Positions 45,149-56,364 of a stretch of DNA of 64,000 bases are shown in pieces. The DNA comes from Xanthostigma xanthostigma (lineage: Eukaryota > Arthropoda > Insecta > Raphidioptera > Raphidiidae), in NCBI GenBank assembly GCA_963575645.1, contig OY754464.1:60176948-60240947 (forward strand). The letters run 5' to 3'. Positions within the stretch are counted from its first letter, which is position 1. Each line of letters starts with the position of its first letter. The position numbers and the translations under genes were made by a program. Under the pieces are notes generated by a model. The model was not told where the DNA came from. It saw only the letters and a program-made list of their open reading frames with translations, and ran no database searches.

Positions 45149-45728
45149 TGACCACATAGTAAGTAGTTATTTATTCGGTTCATTTGTTCTTCAAGTAGCT
45201 ACTCCACCGAATAAATAGCGATAATTCAATTTACTAACTATGATTATGTTTACAGCAGGTATAAATCTATTCTGCCTTACTTCCAGGGTATAAATATTTA
45301 TTCGAGAGATAAAATTATAATAGCCGCTACATAGATCATAATACTTAACCTATAAACGTGGAGTATTAAATATCTACGGTTGCTCTTGTGAATTTATTTA
45401 TGCGTTGTTTAATAACCTTTTGTGAAGTGTATAGTTGTAATACATTAAACTTAGTGGAAATTTTGTGTGCAATTTGGTTAGGATAAAACAATAATTTGTG
45501 AAACTTTTCTTTCACGTTTACACTAACTCCATCAGTCGTATTTTTGGATGATTGTCAAAATATTCATGAAAAAGAGCAAGGAGTGTACTGCAGTGTATAT
45601 TTATTATTTGATTAACTTTTGTACCTGATATTTTGCTTGGTGAATTGAAAGTAAATTTTATTCTAACGAATAAATTTGTTCCAAGATTAGTAAGTTCTAT
45701 CTTTAATAGTGTTCGGTGAATATGGGCA
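45149..45728. mobile_element. PIF/Harbinger-like MITE, copy 2
   Basis: 580 bp. The ends are TGACCACATAG-type at the left (diverged) and TGCCCATATTCACC read inverted at the right, with a TTA duplication on both sides (45146-45148 and 45729-45731). The interior shares CGAATAAATAGCGATAATTC and CTAACGAATAAATTTGTTC blocks with the other two copies. Confidence 0.78.
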
Positions 45729-45731
45729 TTA

Positions 45732-46975
45732 GAGTAGAGATTCAAGGTCAACCGGAAAAAAATTAAAACACATTATTATTAGGTGAAAGAATTGATTGTA
45801 TAACCATATGAATTGTAAACCGATCTTTAGTAACAAGAGCGGGTACAATTAGACCGCAGACCGTTTTTCTGATACGCATCACTAAGTTTTAGTCTGTTGC
45901 GCGTATTAAATGTAAGCATAAACGATGTAAACAAGAGTTCACAATAAGCAAAAGAAAGAAAGAAGGATAAATGGCGACGCAACATTTTCGAAGAGAAGTA
46001 AAACATTTAAAGAAATGGAATAGGCCAGTGTCTGCCATTCGGACATTATATTGAACAAAAATCAGAGAATTCGGTTAGGAAAAAAATAATCAAATATATC
46101 CATCACCACCATCTTCTACCGTTGAATTAAAACTGAAAACTTTTTCGATCTCAAACATTGATTTCAACTAAAGTCGCCTTTTCCTGTTTGTATATATGTT
46201 TGCGATTAACTTAAAAATTGCTGAACCGATTTCAGTTTGGTTTTTAAGGTTGTTTAGAGCATTGCACTGGGAGTGCTTTAGATTAATCATTGTGAGTCAT
46301 AGAAGCCTCGGGCAACGTCGAAATGAAAGCTACAAATTACATACTAGCGACATCAGACGGAGTTTATTAAGAACCCAGCCGTTATCACATATTATTATAG
46401 GCCATTTCAAAATGAGAATCACGCTAAATCATGGGGACATGTGTAACAAGTTAAAAGATAAGTAGTTGGAGACGAACGACGTAATTAATATTCGATTATC
46501 GAAAATTTAGATGCTCAAGATTCTCAGATTTAAAATAACGGTTTTAAATATTGAGCTATTAGCATTGACATTGAACATTGTAAAAATTCGCATTTTTTTG
46601 TTGAACAATGGAAAGAAACATTACAGTGAAAAATCTTTATAGACAATTAAGTAAATGTAATTATATGAATAATTCAACAGTGATTTCCTAGAACTTTTGC
46701 GTGCTATGCTTATTGTAGTTTATTAAAAGTATAATATCTGTATTCTTAAAAAAATATGAAAATGTTTTTTCCCTATTGGGTAAGGTCTAATTATAATTCA
46801 CGTATTAGATACAATTTTCCAGGTATTGTGTTCTTTTAAGCTAGGTAACTTTTATTTAACTTTATAAATTTTCCATATCAATAAAAAATGCAACCTATTA
46901 ATTATAATTGTGTAAAAGTTACCTATATATAGGTTTTAGTGAAGACACTTCCTTCTTTCGATGTTATATATTTTA
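45732..46975. other. Intergenic, decayed Helitron-like phrase at 46190-46330
   Basis: No gene. An AAAAATTGCTGAACCGATTT phrase followed by a GAAGCCTCGGGCAACG-type phrase is of the insect Helitron/SINE-like style. The 89-codon frame there is considered spurious. Confidence 0.4.
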
Positions 46976-47540
46976 CCATTCCAACCCACAAGTGGGGAAT
47001 GATCCTAGCTTAGATCAAATCACTATTTACAATATCTTTTTGTTTGAGGTCCCCCGAATCCAAAAAACATATTTTTTGGGAAAACTCTGTGCATCTGCTA
47101 GTCTGTTTGTCTGTGAACACGATACAGGTCAAACGGATGAGCGTATTGGAGGATGTTTGGTATGCAAATATGAAGAACCCTATTGTTTTTGGGGGAAAAT
47201 CGTATTGAAACAAAATTTTGGGAGGATGTTTGGTGGGCAAATGTGAGGAGCCATATTGTTTTTGGGGGAAATCGGCGCATGCGCAGAAGAGATATATGTA
47301 ATAACGGTGTTATTATATAATAATGGTATACTTTTCATAACGGCTTATTATTCTATTTATTTTTAAAAGAAAATTTTGTTAAAAAATTGTTTTTCGGAAT
47401 ATTTTGAAAATAACAAAAATCAGCTGTTCTTTGTAGATCTGTCAGAAATAAACTAGTTAAGCTTCCTTTGATTAATTTTTACATGACGTGGAACATATGT
47501 AGTTAACCATGGAAACGAATAGCAAAAATCATATTGTCAG
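46976..47540 (+). repeat. Dispersed repeat R1, copy b
   Basis: It starts ACCATTCCAACCCACAAGTG and has the same sequence of blocks as copy a, with one local duplication: the GGAGGATGTTTGGT...TATTGTTTTTGGGGG segment appears twice (about 47150 and 47220). A hAT element inserted just at its right edge (47541). Confidence 0.65.
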
Positions 47541-47793
47541 CAAAGGGCGTAGATATGATGGTAAAGGGGGTAATTACCCCTCCCCCCAGGACCATAATAA
47601 TAAAAAATAAAACTGAAAATATCACGAATATCTAACTAAAAAACAAAATTTAGACACGATTGCAACAGTGTATTTTGTACCATAATTAGTTTCGGAATTA
47701 ATATTTTGCTTAATACCTTCTTCGTAAGTTTTCTTGTTTGTTTTGTTTTTTGCTTCACCCCCCCCCCCAGAAAAATAAATATCTACGCCCTTG
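47541..47793. mobile_element. hAT-type MITE with C-run
   Basis: The ends CAAAGGGCGTAGATAT and, inverted, CAAGGGCGTAGATAT are flanked by the perfect 8-bp duplication ATTGTCAG (47533-47540 and 47794-47801). G- and C-rich tracts, including 11 C at about 47758-47768, lie just inside the ends, as in a widespread hAT MITE family of animals. Confidence 0.9.
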
Positions 47794-48200
47794 ATTGTCA
47801 GATCAGACTTTCTGACATTGCTTTCTGCAATTGAGTATGCCAGTTAAAAACGGAAAACGTTAATTTTTTTACTGGTAATTAAAAGACGCTTGTAAAAGTG
47901 ACACCTCTAAGTGAAAAGGAAACCTACTGTACTAAAATTTGTGTTTCCCAGATACTTTTTTACAGCTCGTGTTTACATCACGTAGGCACTAGCGAAATAA
48001 TACCTACATAATAATATTATATTAAATTAAAATTCTGTGAATTAATCATTATTATAAGCATCGATACATATCTAATTATCCAGTCGTCCGTCCGCGTCGG
48101 TAATAATAACAGCAATATAAAAAGTTTTTAATAACGTACACATAATTAAACTGTGCAATCAACTGACTGGGTAAATGAACTGTGACTGGATGTGTATATA

Positions 48201-48944
48201 CAGGGTGTCCCATTAAGAATGGGACATAGAACAACCGCAGATTCTCCAATTCAAAATAAAACGATTAAGCGAAATATGCTTAGATAAAATGTTACTCGTT
48301 TCCGAAAACTGAAAAATTATTAATGTCCATAATTTTTTTAATACACCGTATAATTTTACTCAAATCGGCACACTTGTTAAATATCATAAAATGCACCTAA
48401 CAATAAAAAAAATAGTTCAGTACGCTCTACCAGTGGCGTACGGCAGGAATAAGTAATGCTTGTACCCCTTCTAAATGTTATGCCGCTGTCTAAATTTTAA
48501 TTTTGACTATAATTTTAATTTTTTTGATATTTTCTAAGTCAAAAATTTACACTTGTTAGTTTGTTGTAAAGTCATTGGTTTTCGAAATATTCGCAGTTAA
48601 AGATAGATAGACATGTACTTTTTATTTGTATTATTATTAACAATATTCATTTTTACAATTTTGTCTTAAAAAAACTGCGAATATCTCGAAAACCAATGAC
48701 TTTACAACAAACTAGCAAGTGTACATTATTGACCTAGAAAATATCAAAAAAATTAAAATTATAGTCAAAATTAAAATTTAGACAGCGGCGTAACATTTAG
48801 AAGGGGTACAAGCATTACTTACTCCTGCCGTACGCCACTGGTAGAGCGAGTAACATTTTATCTAAGCATATTTCGCTTAATCGTTTTATTTTGAATTGGA
48901 GAATCTGCGGTTGTTCTATGTCCCATTCTTAATGGGACACCCTG
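48201..48944. mobile_element. Mariner-type fold-back element
   Basis: Both ends start CAGGGTGTCCCATTAAGAAT and the arms run for almost the whole length. The left arm has an extra stretch of about 130 bp (48303-48420). TA flanks both sides (48199-48200 and 48945-48946). It has no transposase. An ideal hairpin of this length could yield double-stranded RNA if transcribed. Confidence 0.82.
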
Positions 48945-49035
48945 TACATATATTATTATAGGGTAAAGGTACCAGGTTTCGATCTTCTGATAACTGTCCA
49001 TCCTGAAATAGTGCAGAGTAATAATTAGTTTTGGT

Positions 49036-49036
<1 letters not shown>

Positions 49037-49094
<58 letters not shown>
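49037..49094. repeat. (GA)n microsatellite
   Basis: About 58 bp of uninterrupted GA repeats, followed directly by a copy of the AGACGCTC...GAGGTCA motif. Confidence 0.9.
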
Positions 49095-49099
<5 letters not shown>

Positions 49100-49429
49100 G
49101 AATTATAGACGCTCAACAGCTGAGGTCATCAGCGTCTATTTTTCGTTAGATATTTCTGACAGATTCCAGTGGCTGCATACAATAGGTACCTATATTTTCC
49201 TTCTTTTAAATAACTCCCAAATTCAGCTAAAAATTCAATGTTGGCTGTTTATTATAATCTACAACAATATCTTTATACATAAGGATTTTTAAGTTGATTC
49301 TTCTTTTTTTTAACAGCGTGTAGAAATAAAATAGACGAACAAATATTTTAACTAGCTTTTTTATCAACACTCAAAAATAAGAGAGAAACAGCCGTTTAAA
49401 GTTTAATTAAATTTTTTAACCGACTTCAA

Positions 49430-49700
49430 CAAAAAGGAGGAGGTTCTATGTTCGTCTGTATATATATATTTTTTTTTTTATGTATGTTCACCGATTTCTC
49501 CGTCAATTATGGACCGATTTTCAAATTTTTTTGTTTATTCGAAAGAGTGCACCTCAGAGGTGGTCGCATCGGAACCAAGTCAGGATCTGATGGTGGAATC
49601 TGGAGAAATCGAGGGAAACTCTCAAATTTCAAAGAAACGCATAATGTTTTTTTATGTATGTTCACCGATTTTTAGTGTTAGATTAACACTAAAAAGAGAA
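49430..49700 (+). repeat. Dispersed insect repeat (ACCGACTTCAACAAAAAGG type)
   Basis: It starts CCGACTTCAACAAAAAGGAG and runs through GTATGTTCACCGATTTCTCC, GTGCACCTCAGAGGTGGTC and a GGATCTGATGGTGGAATCTG phrase. I know this wording from many insect genomes but cannot name the element class. A second GTATGTTCACCGATTTT block at about 49657 is an internal repeat. Confidence 0.5.
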
Positions 49701-49706
49701 AAATAA

Positions 49707-49903
49707 AATATTTTTAACAAAAAAATTTGAATCGACTTCCCACTAAAAAGTAAAAAATAATTGCGTATTGAAATGTTTTGGAGTCGGTGTCAGCCAAAAT
49801 GAAATCTATTCCGAGAACTACACCGACTCCAAAACATTTCAATACGCAATTATTTTTTACTTTTTAGTGTGAAGTCGGTTCAATTTTTTTGTTAAAAATA
49901 TTT
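49707..49903. repeat. Near-perfect palindrome, arms of about 85 bp
   Basis: ATTGCGTATTGAAATGTTTT and GAGTCGGTGT on the left are mirrored by ACACCGACTC and AAAACATTTCAATACGCAAT on the right, with a loop of about 35 bp. The outer parts CGACTTC and AACAAAAAAATT also pair. Confidence 0.75.
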
Positions 49904-49934
49904 TTTAAATTTTGTTTACCTACTACCTTTACAG

Positions 49935-50870
49935 TTTACTAACAATGTCAAAACAGTGATATATGCGGACGATACTAGTATTCTACTATCCCATATAAAT
50001 AAAACTCAACTATTAGAAATGCACAAACTGCTATCTCCATTATGCGTAGCTGGTGTAATGATAACCACCTTAAACTCAACGAAACAAAAACTCAATTTAT
50101 GTGGTTTCTATCACAAAATGCTACCTTTCAATGAAAGCTTTCGGCTCAGCATAAACTCCGGTACAATTCGTCAAGTTGAAACCTTAAAATTTCTGGGAGT
50201 TACGATAGATCAGAAAATTATCTGGCATCATCACATTATGGATCTGAATACCAAATTGAGTAAAGCTTGCTATCTATTACGAAGACTCAAGCCTATAACG
50301 ACAATGGAATCTCTTATAATGGTCTATTATGCCCATTTTTTAAGCCATTGCACATACGGAATCATCTTCTGGGGTAGGTCTCAACTTGATAATGTTTTTG
50401 TGATGCTAAAAAGAGCATTGAGAATAATATGTGGCGTTGGACAGCATCATCACAGCAAAGATTTATTCGTACAGTTGCAAATATTGCCCATTGCCTGTAT
50501 TTTTAACCTTTTTCAAAACTCACATAAGTAAGCTTGAAGTAAGCACCTTTAACCAAATACATAAACATAATACGCGTCAAAATGACTGCTACGTAACACC
50601 TTAGCACAGGTTGAAAGTTTTAAAAGATGGTTTTATGGATAGCGCTACTCAAAGTTACAACTGTTTACCAGATGAAATTAAAATAATTAAAGATCTAAAT
50701 TTAATAAATTTATTAAAGCTGTAAAGAAATTTTTATTATCTAAAATGTTTTATAAAGTACCTATCTGATTTTATAACTATATAATCTGCTTTGTAAATTA
50801 TATTATCTGCTTTGTGACTTGTCATATACTGTAGGTATAGTCAAAATGACACAATATATTATTATTATTT
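49935..50870 (+). pseudogene. Jockey/CR1-like LINE reverse transcriptase remnant
   Basis: The open part to 50531 contains VIYADDTSILLSHINKTQL, the catalytic YADD box of a reverse transcriptase. It then has FLGVTIDQKIIWHHHI, SKACYLLRRLKPI, MVYYAHFLSHCTYGIIFWG and LKRALRIICGV. After a frameshift near 50531 the expected tail follows (IHKHNTRQNDCYV, then YNCLPDEIKIIKDLN). The 5' two-thirds, including the endonuclease, are missing. A TTATTA-rich tail at 50860-50885 could be the 3' microsatellite of the LINE. Confidence 0.85.
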
Positions 50871-51092
50871 ATTATTATTATCATCATCAATTCAAAAGTC
50901 CGTTTAACATACGCCAAGGAAGTACTTACCGTTTTGCTCTAAAATGTAAAAAATGTTTAATTCTTGTCCAAACCAGCACTATGTTTATCAAAACTCAAAA
51001 ATAAGAGAGAAAGAGCCTTTCAAAGTTTAATTAATTTTTTTAAATTTTATTAATTAAAATCTTTGATTAACGTCTGAATAGAACTCTTCAAG

Positions 51093-51528
51093 TAAATAAA
51101 ATTGTTGACCAATTTTTCTCAGACCGTACGATATATTGACAAAAAATAATAAAAATACAAATCAATATAACACAAGATGACGTTTCGATCCGGATTTGGA
51201 TCTTCTTCAGAAATATCTAAAAAATATAAAAATTTATTAGTATGAAGTAATTTATTATCTAATAGATTTCACGCAAGATTGAAACTTTGAATGATTCAAA
51301 TTCAAAAAATAATATTATTTTTTGAATCATTCAAAGTTTCAATCTTGCGTGAAATCTATTAGATAATAAATTACTTAATACTAATAAATTTTTATATTTT
51401 TTAGATATTTCTGAAGAAGATCCAAATCCGGATCGAAACGTCATCTTGTGTTATATTGATTTGTATTTTTATTATTTTTTGTCAATATATCGTATGATCT
51501 GAGAAAACTGGGTCAACAATTTTATTTA
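51093..51528. repeat. 436-bp palindrome with hammerhead-like cores
   Basis: The arms of about 215 bp match almost fully. Each holds CTGAAGA, the GATCC/GGATC hairpin and GAAAC: at 51411-51439 on the plus strand and as the inverse at 51182-51210. CUGANGA-hairpin-GAAA is the conserved core of hammerhead ribozymes, known from Penelope-like retroelements of arthropods. Helices I and III could not be drawn convincingly, so activity is unproven. Confidence 0.55.
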
Positions 51529-51895
51529 TTTTATTAATTAATTCAAAAGCCCGGTTGACACACGCGAAGAAATGATAGCACGAATAAGAAATGCATCCCG
51601 AATAATTCGCGGACGACCCTTATCGCTACTACAAGCATAGCTGTGACGCACGCATCTTTGTGTCCAACAAAACGGGGACAACTTCGAACAATTTCTGTGA
51701 ATACTTGATAATGACATAACATATTTCCATAGTGACATATCATAACGCCAGGATCGACTTCAAAATTTGATAAAATTTAATAAAACTTGAAAAGTTCGTT
51801 TCTCTTTCATTTTTGAGTTTTGATAAAAAGTTACTTGAAATATTTGTTCGTCTATATTATTTAAAAAAAAGAATCAACTTAAAAATCATTCTGTA

Positions 51896-52858
51896 TATAA
51901 AATTTCGGTGTCCGTGTATTCGTAATTCTTCTCCTACTAAACTGCTTGGCCGATTTTGATGATTTTTTTGTACTTATGAGTTTATCTGAATGTATTTCAA
52001 ATAAATTCTATTCTATTTTATTCTATAGTTGAACCCGGTCGGAGGCACTGTTGTCTAGATCAAAAAATATTTTTTTTAATTTTTTGACCAGTCATTTTTG
52101 TTTTTTTTTTTTTGATTTCTCACATAAAAAAAAACATATAATTTAAAATTTTCAGCCTCCCAGCACATCTCCTAGACTCCTTTTTATTTAAATTCAATGA
52201 GGTCTGTGGCAGGATACGCGTCTACCCAAGAGCGGATAGGTTCAACTGTTCAAGCCACCGTGGACATAACTGTGTCATCCGTTTTTTTTTTTTTTTTTTG
52301 TTTTACAATCAAACTTAGCGGGGAGTTTCTCGCAGGAGCAGTTTTTGTCTCTTTGTCGCAGAGGGAGAGTTTCTCGAGAAGGTGTTGGTGTGACGACGCT
52401 TGATACGAGGTCAAAAAGGGGAGGAGTGAATGGGGACTCCCTATAAAACATATGCAGGGGCTAGATGTAAATAGTTTATTTATACTATATTGAATCGAGT
52501 ACTTTCGAGTTAGGTGCTACGGTGTCGGCTATAGACGTTTATTTATGTCGATTAATAGTTTAGTTTTACATGTAATTGCGTTACGTCAGAGCCACTGAAA
52601 CGTTACACAGCTTTTCAAAATCGATTACATCTCTTATATGATCGGGTCACGTGTTCTTAGAAAAATTAGCCACACCACATCTGCTAATATGCTACTTTAT
52701 CTATTCACCGTTACACTACAATGCCTTCTCTTATGCATATTATAGTGTGTCCGTTCGGAAATATTAGGTAGTAGTTATTTATCCTTAATAAAAAAGGGCA
52801 GTCATTGAGGACTGCCGACAAAGTTGAAAACTGAAAAATATGAAAAACTGTGGTTAAC
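51896..52858. other. Intergenic, no gene recognised
   Basis: A CTACTAAACTGCTTGGCCGA phrase at about 51934 is typical of decayed insect repeats. The 68-codon frame at 52197-52403 is not considered real. Confidence 0.4.
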
Positions 52859-52861
52859 CTA

Positions 52862-53442
52862 TGGCCATATTCACCGACTACGTAGTTATTTATTCGGTTC
52901 ATTTATTCTAATCCTCCCAATAAATAGCGATATTTCAATTCACCAAGTTTAATTATGTTTACTGCAGGTATAAATCTATTCTGTCTTACTGCTAGGGTAT
53001 AAATTTTTATTCGCTGATAAAATAATAATGGCCGCCACATCGATAATAATACCCAACCTATAAGCGTGGAGTACTTATATCTATAGTTTGTTCCTGTAAA
53101 TTATACTTAATTAACCTTTTGTGAAGTGGTACAGTTGTAAACTTGTAAAACATTAATGTTGGTGGAAGTTTTGTGTGCAATTGGGTTAGAATGAAACATT
53201 ATTATTTTATGAAATTGGTTGCTTTGACGTCTACACTAACGCCATCGGTCGTATTTTTGAGTGAGCGTCACAATATTCAACAAAAATACCCAGGAGTATA
53301 GTGCAGTGTGTAAGTTATTCGTCAACTAACTATTTTACGTGATAATATGCTTGGTGAATTGGAAATAAATTTTAATCTAACGAATAAATTTGTTCGAAGA
53401 TTAGTCATTTCTATCTTTAATAGTGTTTGATGAATATGGCCA
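52862..53442. mobile_element. PIF/Harbinger-like MITE, copy 3
   Basis: 581 bp with ends TGGCCATATTCACC and, inverted, TGGCCATATTCATC. The duplication is CTA on both sides (52859-52861 and 53443-53445). It is the best preserved of the three copies at its ends. Confidence 0.8.
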
Positions 53443-53879
53443 CTAGTCAATTTAACTTTACTTATATACATATATACACAGCACTAATGTTACAATCTTA
53501 CAATAATGAAAATTAGAATCAAGATTAGCAAAAAGCTTTACGTAGATACGATATTATGCGAGGACTATGGTATAAATGAAGGATGACAATTTTATTTTCT
53601 ACTTTTTAATGACCAACCTATGTGTCAGAAAAAAATAGACAACGTATAAACGCAGCTACCATAATATAGTAGACGCACGTCTATACATTTGTGATACGTA
53701 CAACCTATATTTTATTATAGGTTAGGTATATATATGCAGTATTTATTATAGTTTAAAAAAAATGAAATATTATGTCAAACTTCCTAATTGATATCTCATT
53801 CGATTTTACATGTATTCAACTCTTCAACTCTACAATATCTGTCGCCTTCATGACTTGCTGTACTATATTAGCTACTGTA

Positions 53880-54027
53880 GCTCTGTTCCAAGCTATCTGA
53901 GAACGATCACAGAACCGTCACCGTATTGCGCATTACCTAAAACGAAAATATTTGAATCGGTTTTTGAGCTACTGCGCAAGACTGTGACGGTTCTTTTACC
54001 GTTCTCACACAGCGTGAAACAGAGCTT
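53880..54027. repeat. Small hairpin repeat
   Basis: GCTCTGTTCCAAGC and TGAGAACG-type blocks on the left pair with CGTTCTCA and GCGTGAAACAGAGC on the right. Inside, ACAGAACCGTCAC pairs with GTGACGGTTCT and TTGCGCA with TGCGCAA. No duplication was settled. Confidence 0.5.
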
Positions 54028-54519
54028 ATAAATATGACATTTGTGCCGTGTGACGTCACACGCACTGAGAACGGCACAGTGCGAACAGTTGTCAAGTCTT
54101 AAATTTTGAAGTAGCATAACTTGTTATTTTTAAAGTAATTACGAAAATCCTTTCGTCATTAATTTTGCAATTTTTAAGGTTATGATTAAGAGTTGTAAAA
54201 TATTGTAAACTTCGTAATTAATTACCGTAATAAAACACATTTAATAGAAAAAACACATAGGTATGACAGAAAACAATAAGTTGTATTATTTTACGTCATT
54301 ACTTACTATTTTATCATTCAATATTTTACTAAAAGCATGTGTTTTGCATCAAGATTAGATTACAATAAAAGCGACCCCATAAATGAACACAAAATTAAAG
54401 ATATTCATACATTTTTTTGTACCATTTTCAAGCCGTCGAGTACAATTTTTAAGTCGCCCCTTCTCATTATTTCTTCTAAATTCTAGTCGAACATACTGTG
54501 AGATCTAACTTAGTTTTTT

Positions 54520-55200
54520 TACCATTCCAACCCACAGTGGGGAATGGTACTAGTTTAGGTCAAAAATCACTTTTCAAAAATTTTACAATATCTTTCCGTT
54601 TTGAGATCCCCCGAATCCAAAAAACATATTTTTGGAAAAACTCTGTGCGTCTGTTAGTCTGTTTGTCTGTGAACACGATACAGGTCAAACGGATGAGCGG
54701 ATCGAAACTAAATTTTAGGAGGATGTTTGATATGTAAATATGAAGAGCCCTATTGTTTTTGGGGAAAATCGGCGCATACGCAGAAGAGATATTTGCTATA
54801 ACGGTGTTTTTTTATATGATGATGGTATATTTTTCATAACGTATTATTATTTTATTTATTTTTTCAAGAAAGTTTCGTTAAATTTTTTTTTCTAAACTTT
54901 ATAGTTTCGGAAATATTTTGAAAATAAAAAAAAAATCAGCCGCTCTTTTGTTTTATGGATCTGTCAGAAATAAACAAGTTCGGCATGCTTTGATTAATGT
55001 TTACATGACGTGGAACATATTATGTAGGTAACCATGGCAACGAATAGCAAATATCATATTGAAAACTAGCAATTACCCGCGTCACCTCACACGATATCAG
55101 AAATTTTATTTTCTTTATTATAATCAAATGTCAACGTTTTTGAAGTTGGAATGGTCCCGTCGCCCAATTGGCTGGAATTTTTAATTACAAATCTATTTAC
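54520..55200 (+). repeat. Dispersed repeat R1, copy c
   Basis: The most complete copy, from ACCATTCCAACCCACAGTGG to GTTGGAATGGTCCCGTCGCC. The first and last blocks form an 11-bp inverted pair (ACCATTCCAAC and its inverse). It contains a CTGTTAGTCTGTTTGTCTGT tract and a GGTCAAACGGATGAGCGGAT phrase. No protein. Confidence 0.65.
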
Positions 55201-56079
55201 GATATAGAATTTAAAACGGTCGAAAACAGTAAAGCCGAAAGAAAATATTTTTTTTTAGATACAAGTGAGCGTATAATCGAGGTTTACCACACTTAAATAA
55301 GAGATATCCATTTAAGACACCGTTAAAAGTCTTAGATAACAAAACACTGCTTGCTTGGAGAAGTATGTGTTTAATGGTATTGCCAATAGAGATCTATGTG
55401 ATAGATACGAAAATCAAAAAGATCTATATGCATTATAGATCATTGGCTTACTTAATGATACATATCTGATACACGAAACATATTGTAATGCAAAAATAAC
55501 AACCGAGCGACTAACTTAATGGTGGGAGCATTAGACTCACATTTTTAAAGTATATTGGGTTCGCCGGGGACCGCCCGTCTTGCTCGTAGATGTCCTCAAT
55601 AATTGGGTATTGTTTCATTTTTTAACGGGGAAATATCAATTAAGAAAATTATAGTTAATTAACAATTGACCACATATCGAACAAACAGTGTATTTGTATA
55701 TAGTCTACGTACAAGCAACAAGAGACTAAGTAGGTACACGGCACTTAAGGCCGCTGCACACAAGGCTGGATTTTCCGCTAGATTTCCTGCTAGATTTGAC
55801 TACTGGCTTTCTAGCGCTGGTTTTCTTAATTACATTTATGTGCTCGCTTCACACGAGACGTCTTTTCAAGCTTGTTTTGTGGATTGATCTGGTAATTCAA
55901 ATATATACACAGAACAAAACGTGTCTGTTGTCTGACTATGAGCAGAATGACGCCAGATTGGTTTGTGTGCGTTTGTTCATGTCGCCCACGTGACAAAATA
56001 CTGTTTCCTGATTGGTTCTTCCTCAGACAAAGCTGAGGACCTAGCAAGAAAAATAAATATAGTAAAACCTGGACACCAG

Positions 56080-56256
56080 CACTGTGCAATACCAACTCAC
56101 TGAATGGAACGACCAATCACAGAAGAGCATACTACGTCCGAGTAGAGAACACGAGCACGTTGGCTATAAAAGGCGGAAGTACCACACGTTTGTCGACACA
56201 CTTACCTGTGATCAGCCTAGAAGGAAGCTTCGCCCGCTACCACATCGCCTTTGATA
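56080..56256 (+). promoter_or_regulatory. TATA-type promoter module inside copy A
   Basis: It contains a CCAATCAC box, then GGCTATAAAAGGCGG at about 56160, then a GTCGACACACTTACCTGTGA block and CGCTACCACATCGCC leading into ATG at 56257. The same order of blocks stands inverted at 19365-19560. A CCAAT-like box about 30-40 bp before TATAAAA fits an RNA polymerase II promoter. Confidence 0.5.
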
Positions 56257-56364
56257 ATGTCTACCGCAGTTGTAGACGAAACTTTAGGTAGTAATACCAA
56301 TGGACCACGGCATACAAGCCCGGAAACCAAGAAGATTTGGAAAAATAGCCCCTGTTCTAATTTT
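56257..56364 (+). pseudogene. Start of an unidentified protein (5' exon fragment)
   Basis: It begins MSTAVVDETLGSNTNGPRH, continues TSPETKKIWKN and then runs into repeat sequence and a TAG after about 35 codons. The NTN...SPE...KIW skeleton is shared with 19770-19860. It stands at the right distance behind the TATA box to be a first exon. I cannot name the protein. It may be the N-terminus of the lost transposase of this family or of a captured gene. Confidence 0.4.

Larger units (their letters stand above)
49277..51893. mobile_element. Fragmented mariner fold-back with nested insertions
   Basis: The left flank (49277-49420) and the right flank (51722-51893) are the two arms of the family found intact at 16566-17044. 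They share TTTTTAAGTTGATTC, GACGAACAAATATTT and CTCAAAAATAAGAGAGAAAC blocks. A third piece stands at 50983-51060. Between them lie a GACTTCAACAAAAAGGAGGA-type insect repeat, a 200-bp palindrome, a LINE remnant and a 436-bp palindrome. This is the most heavily nested site of the window. Confidence 0.5.

Noticed and set aside
46196-46465. 89-codon frame
   Set aside because: It reads through a phrase typical of decayed insect repeats and shows no domain.
55500-55600. Possible tRNA-derived SINE head with GGGTTCGCCGGGGAC
   Set aside because: The B-box is imperfect and no A-box or cloverleaf could be drawn.
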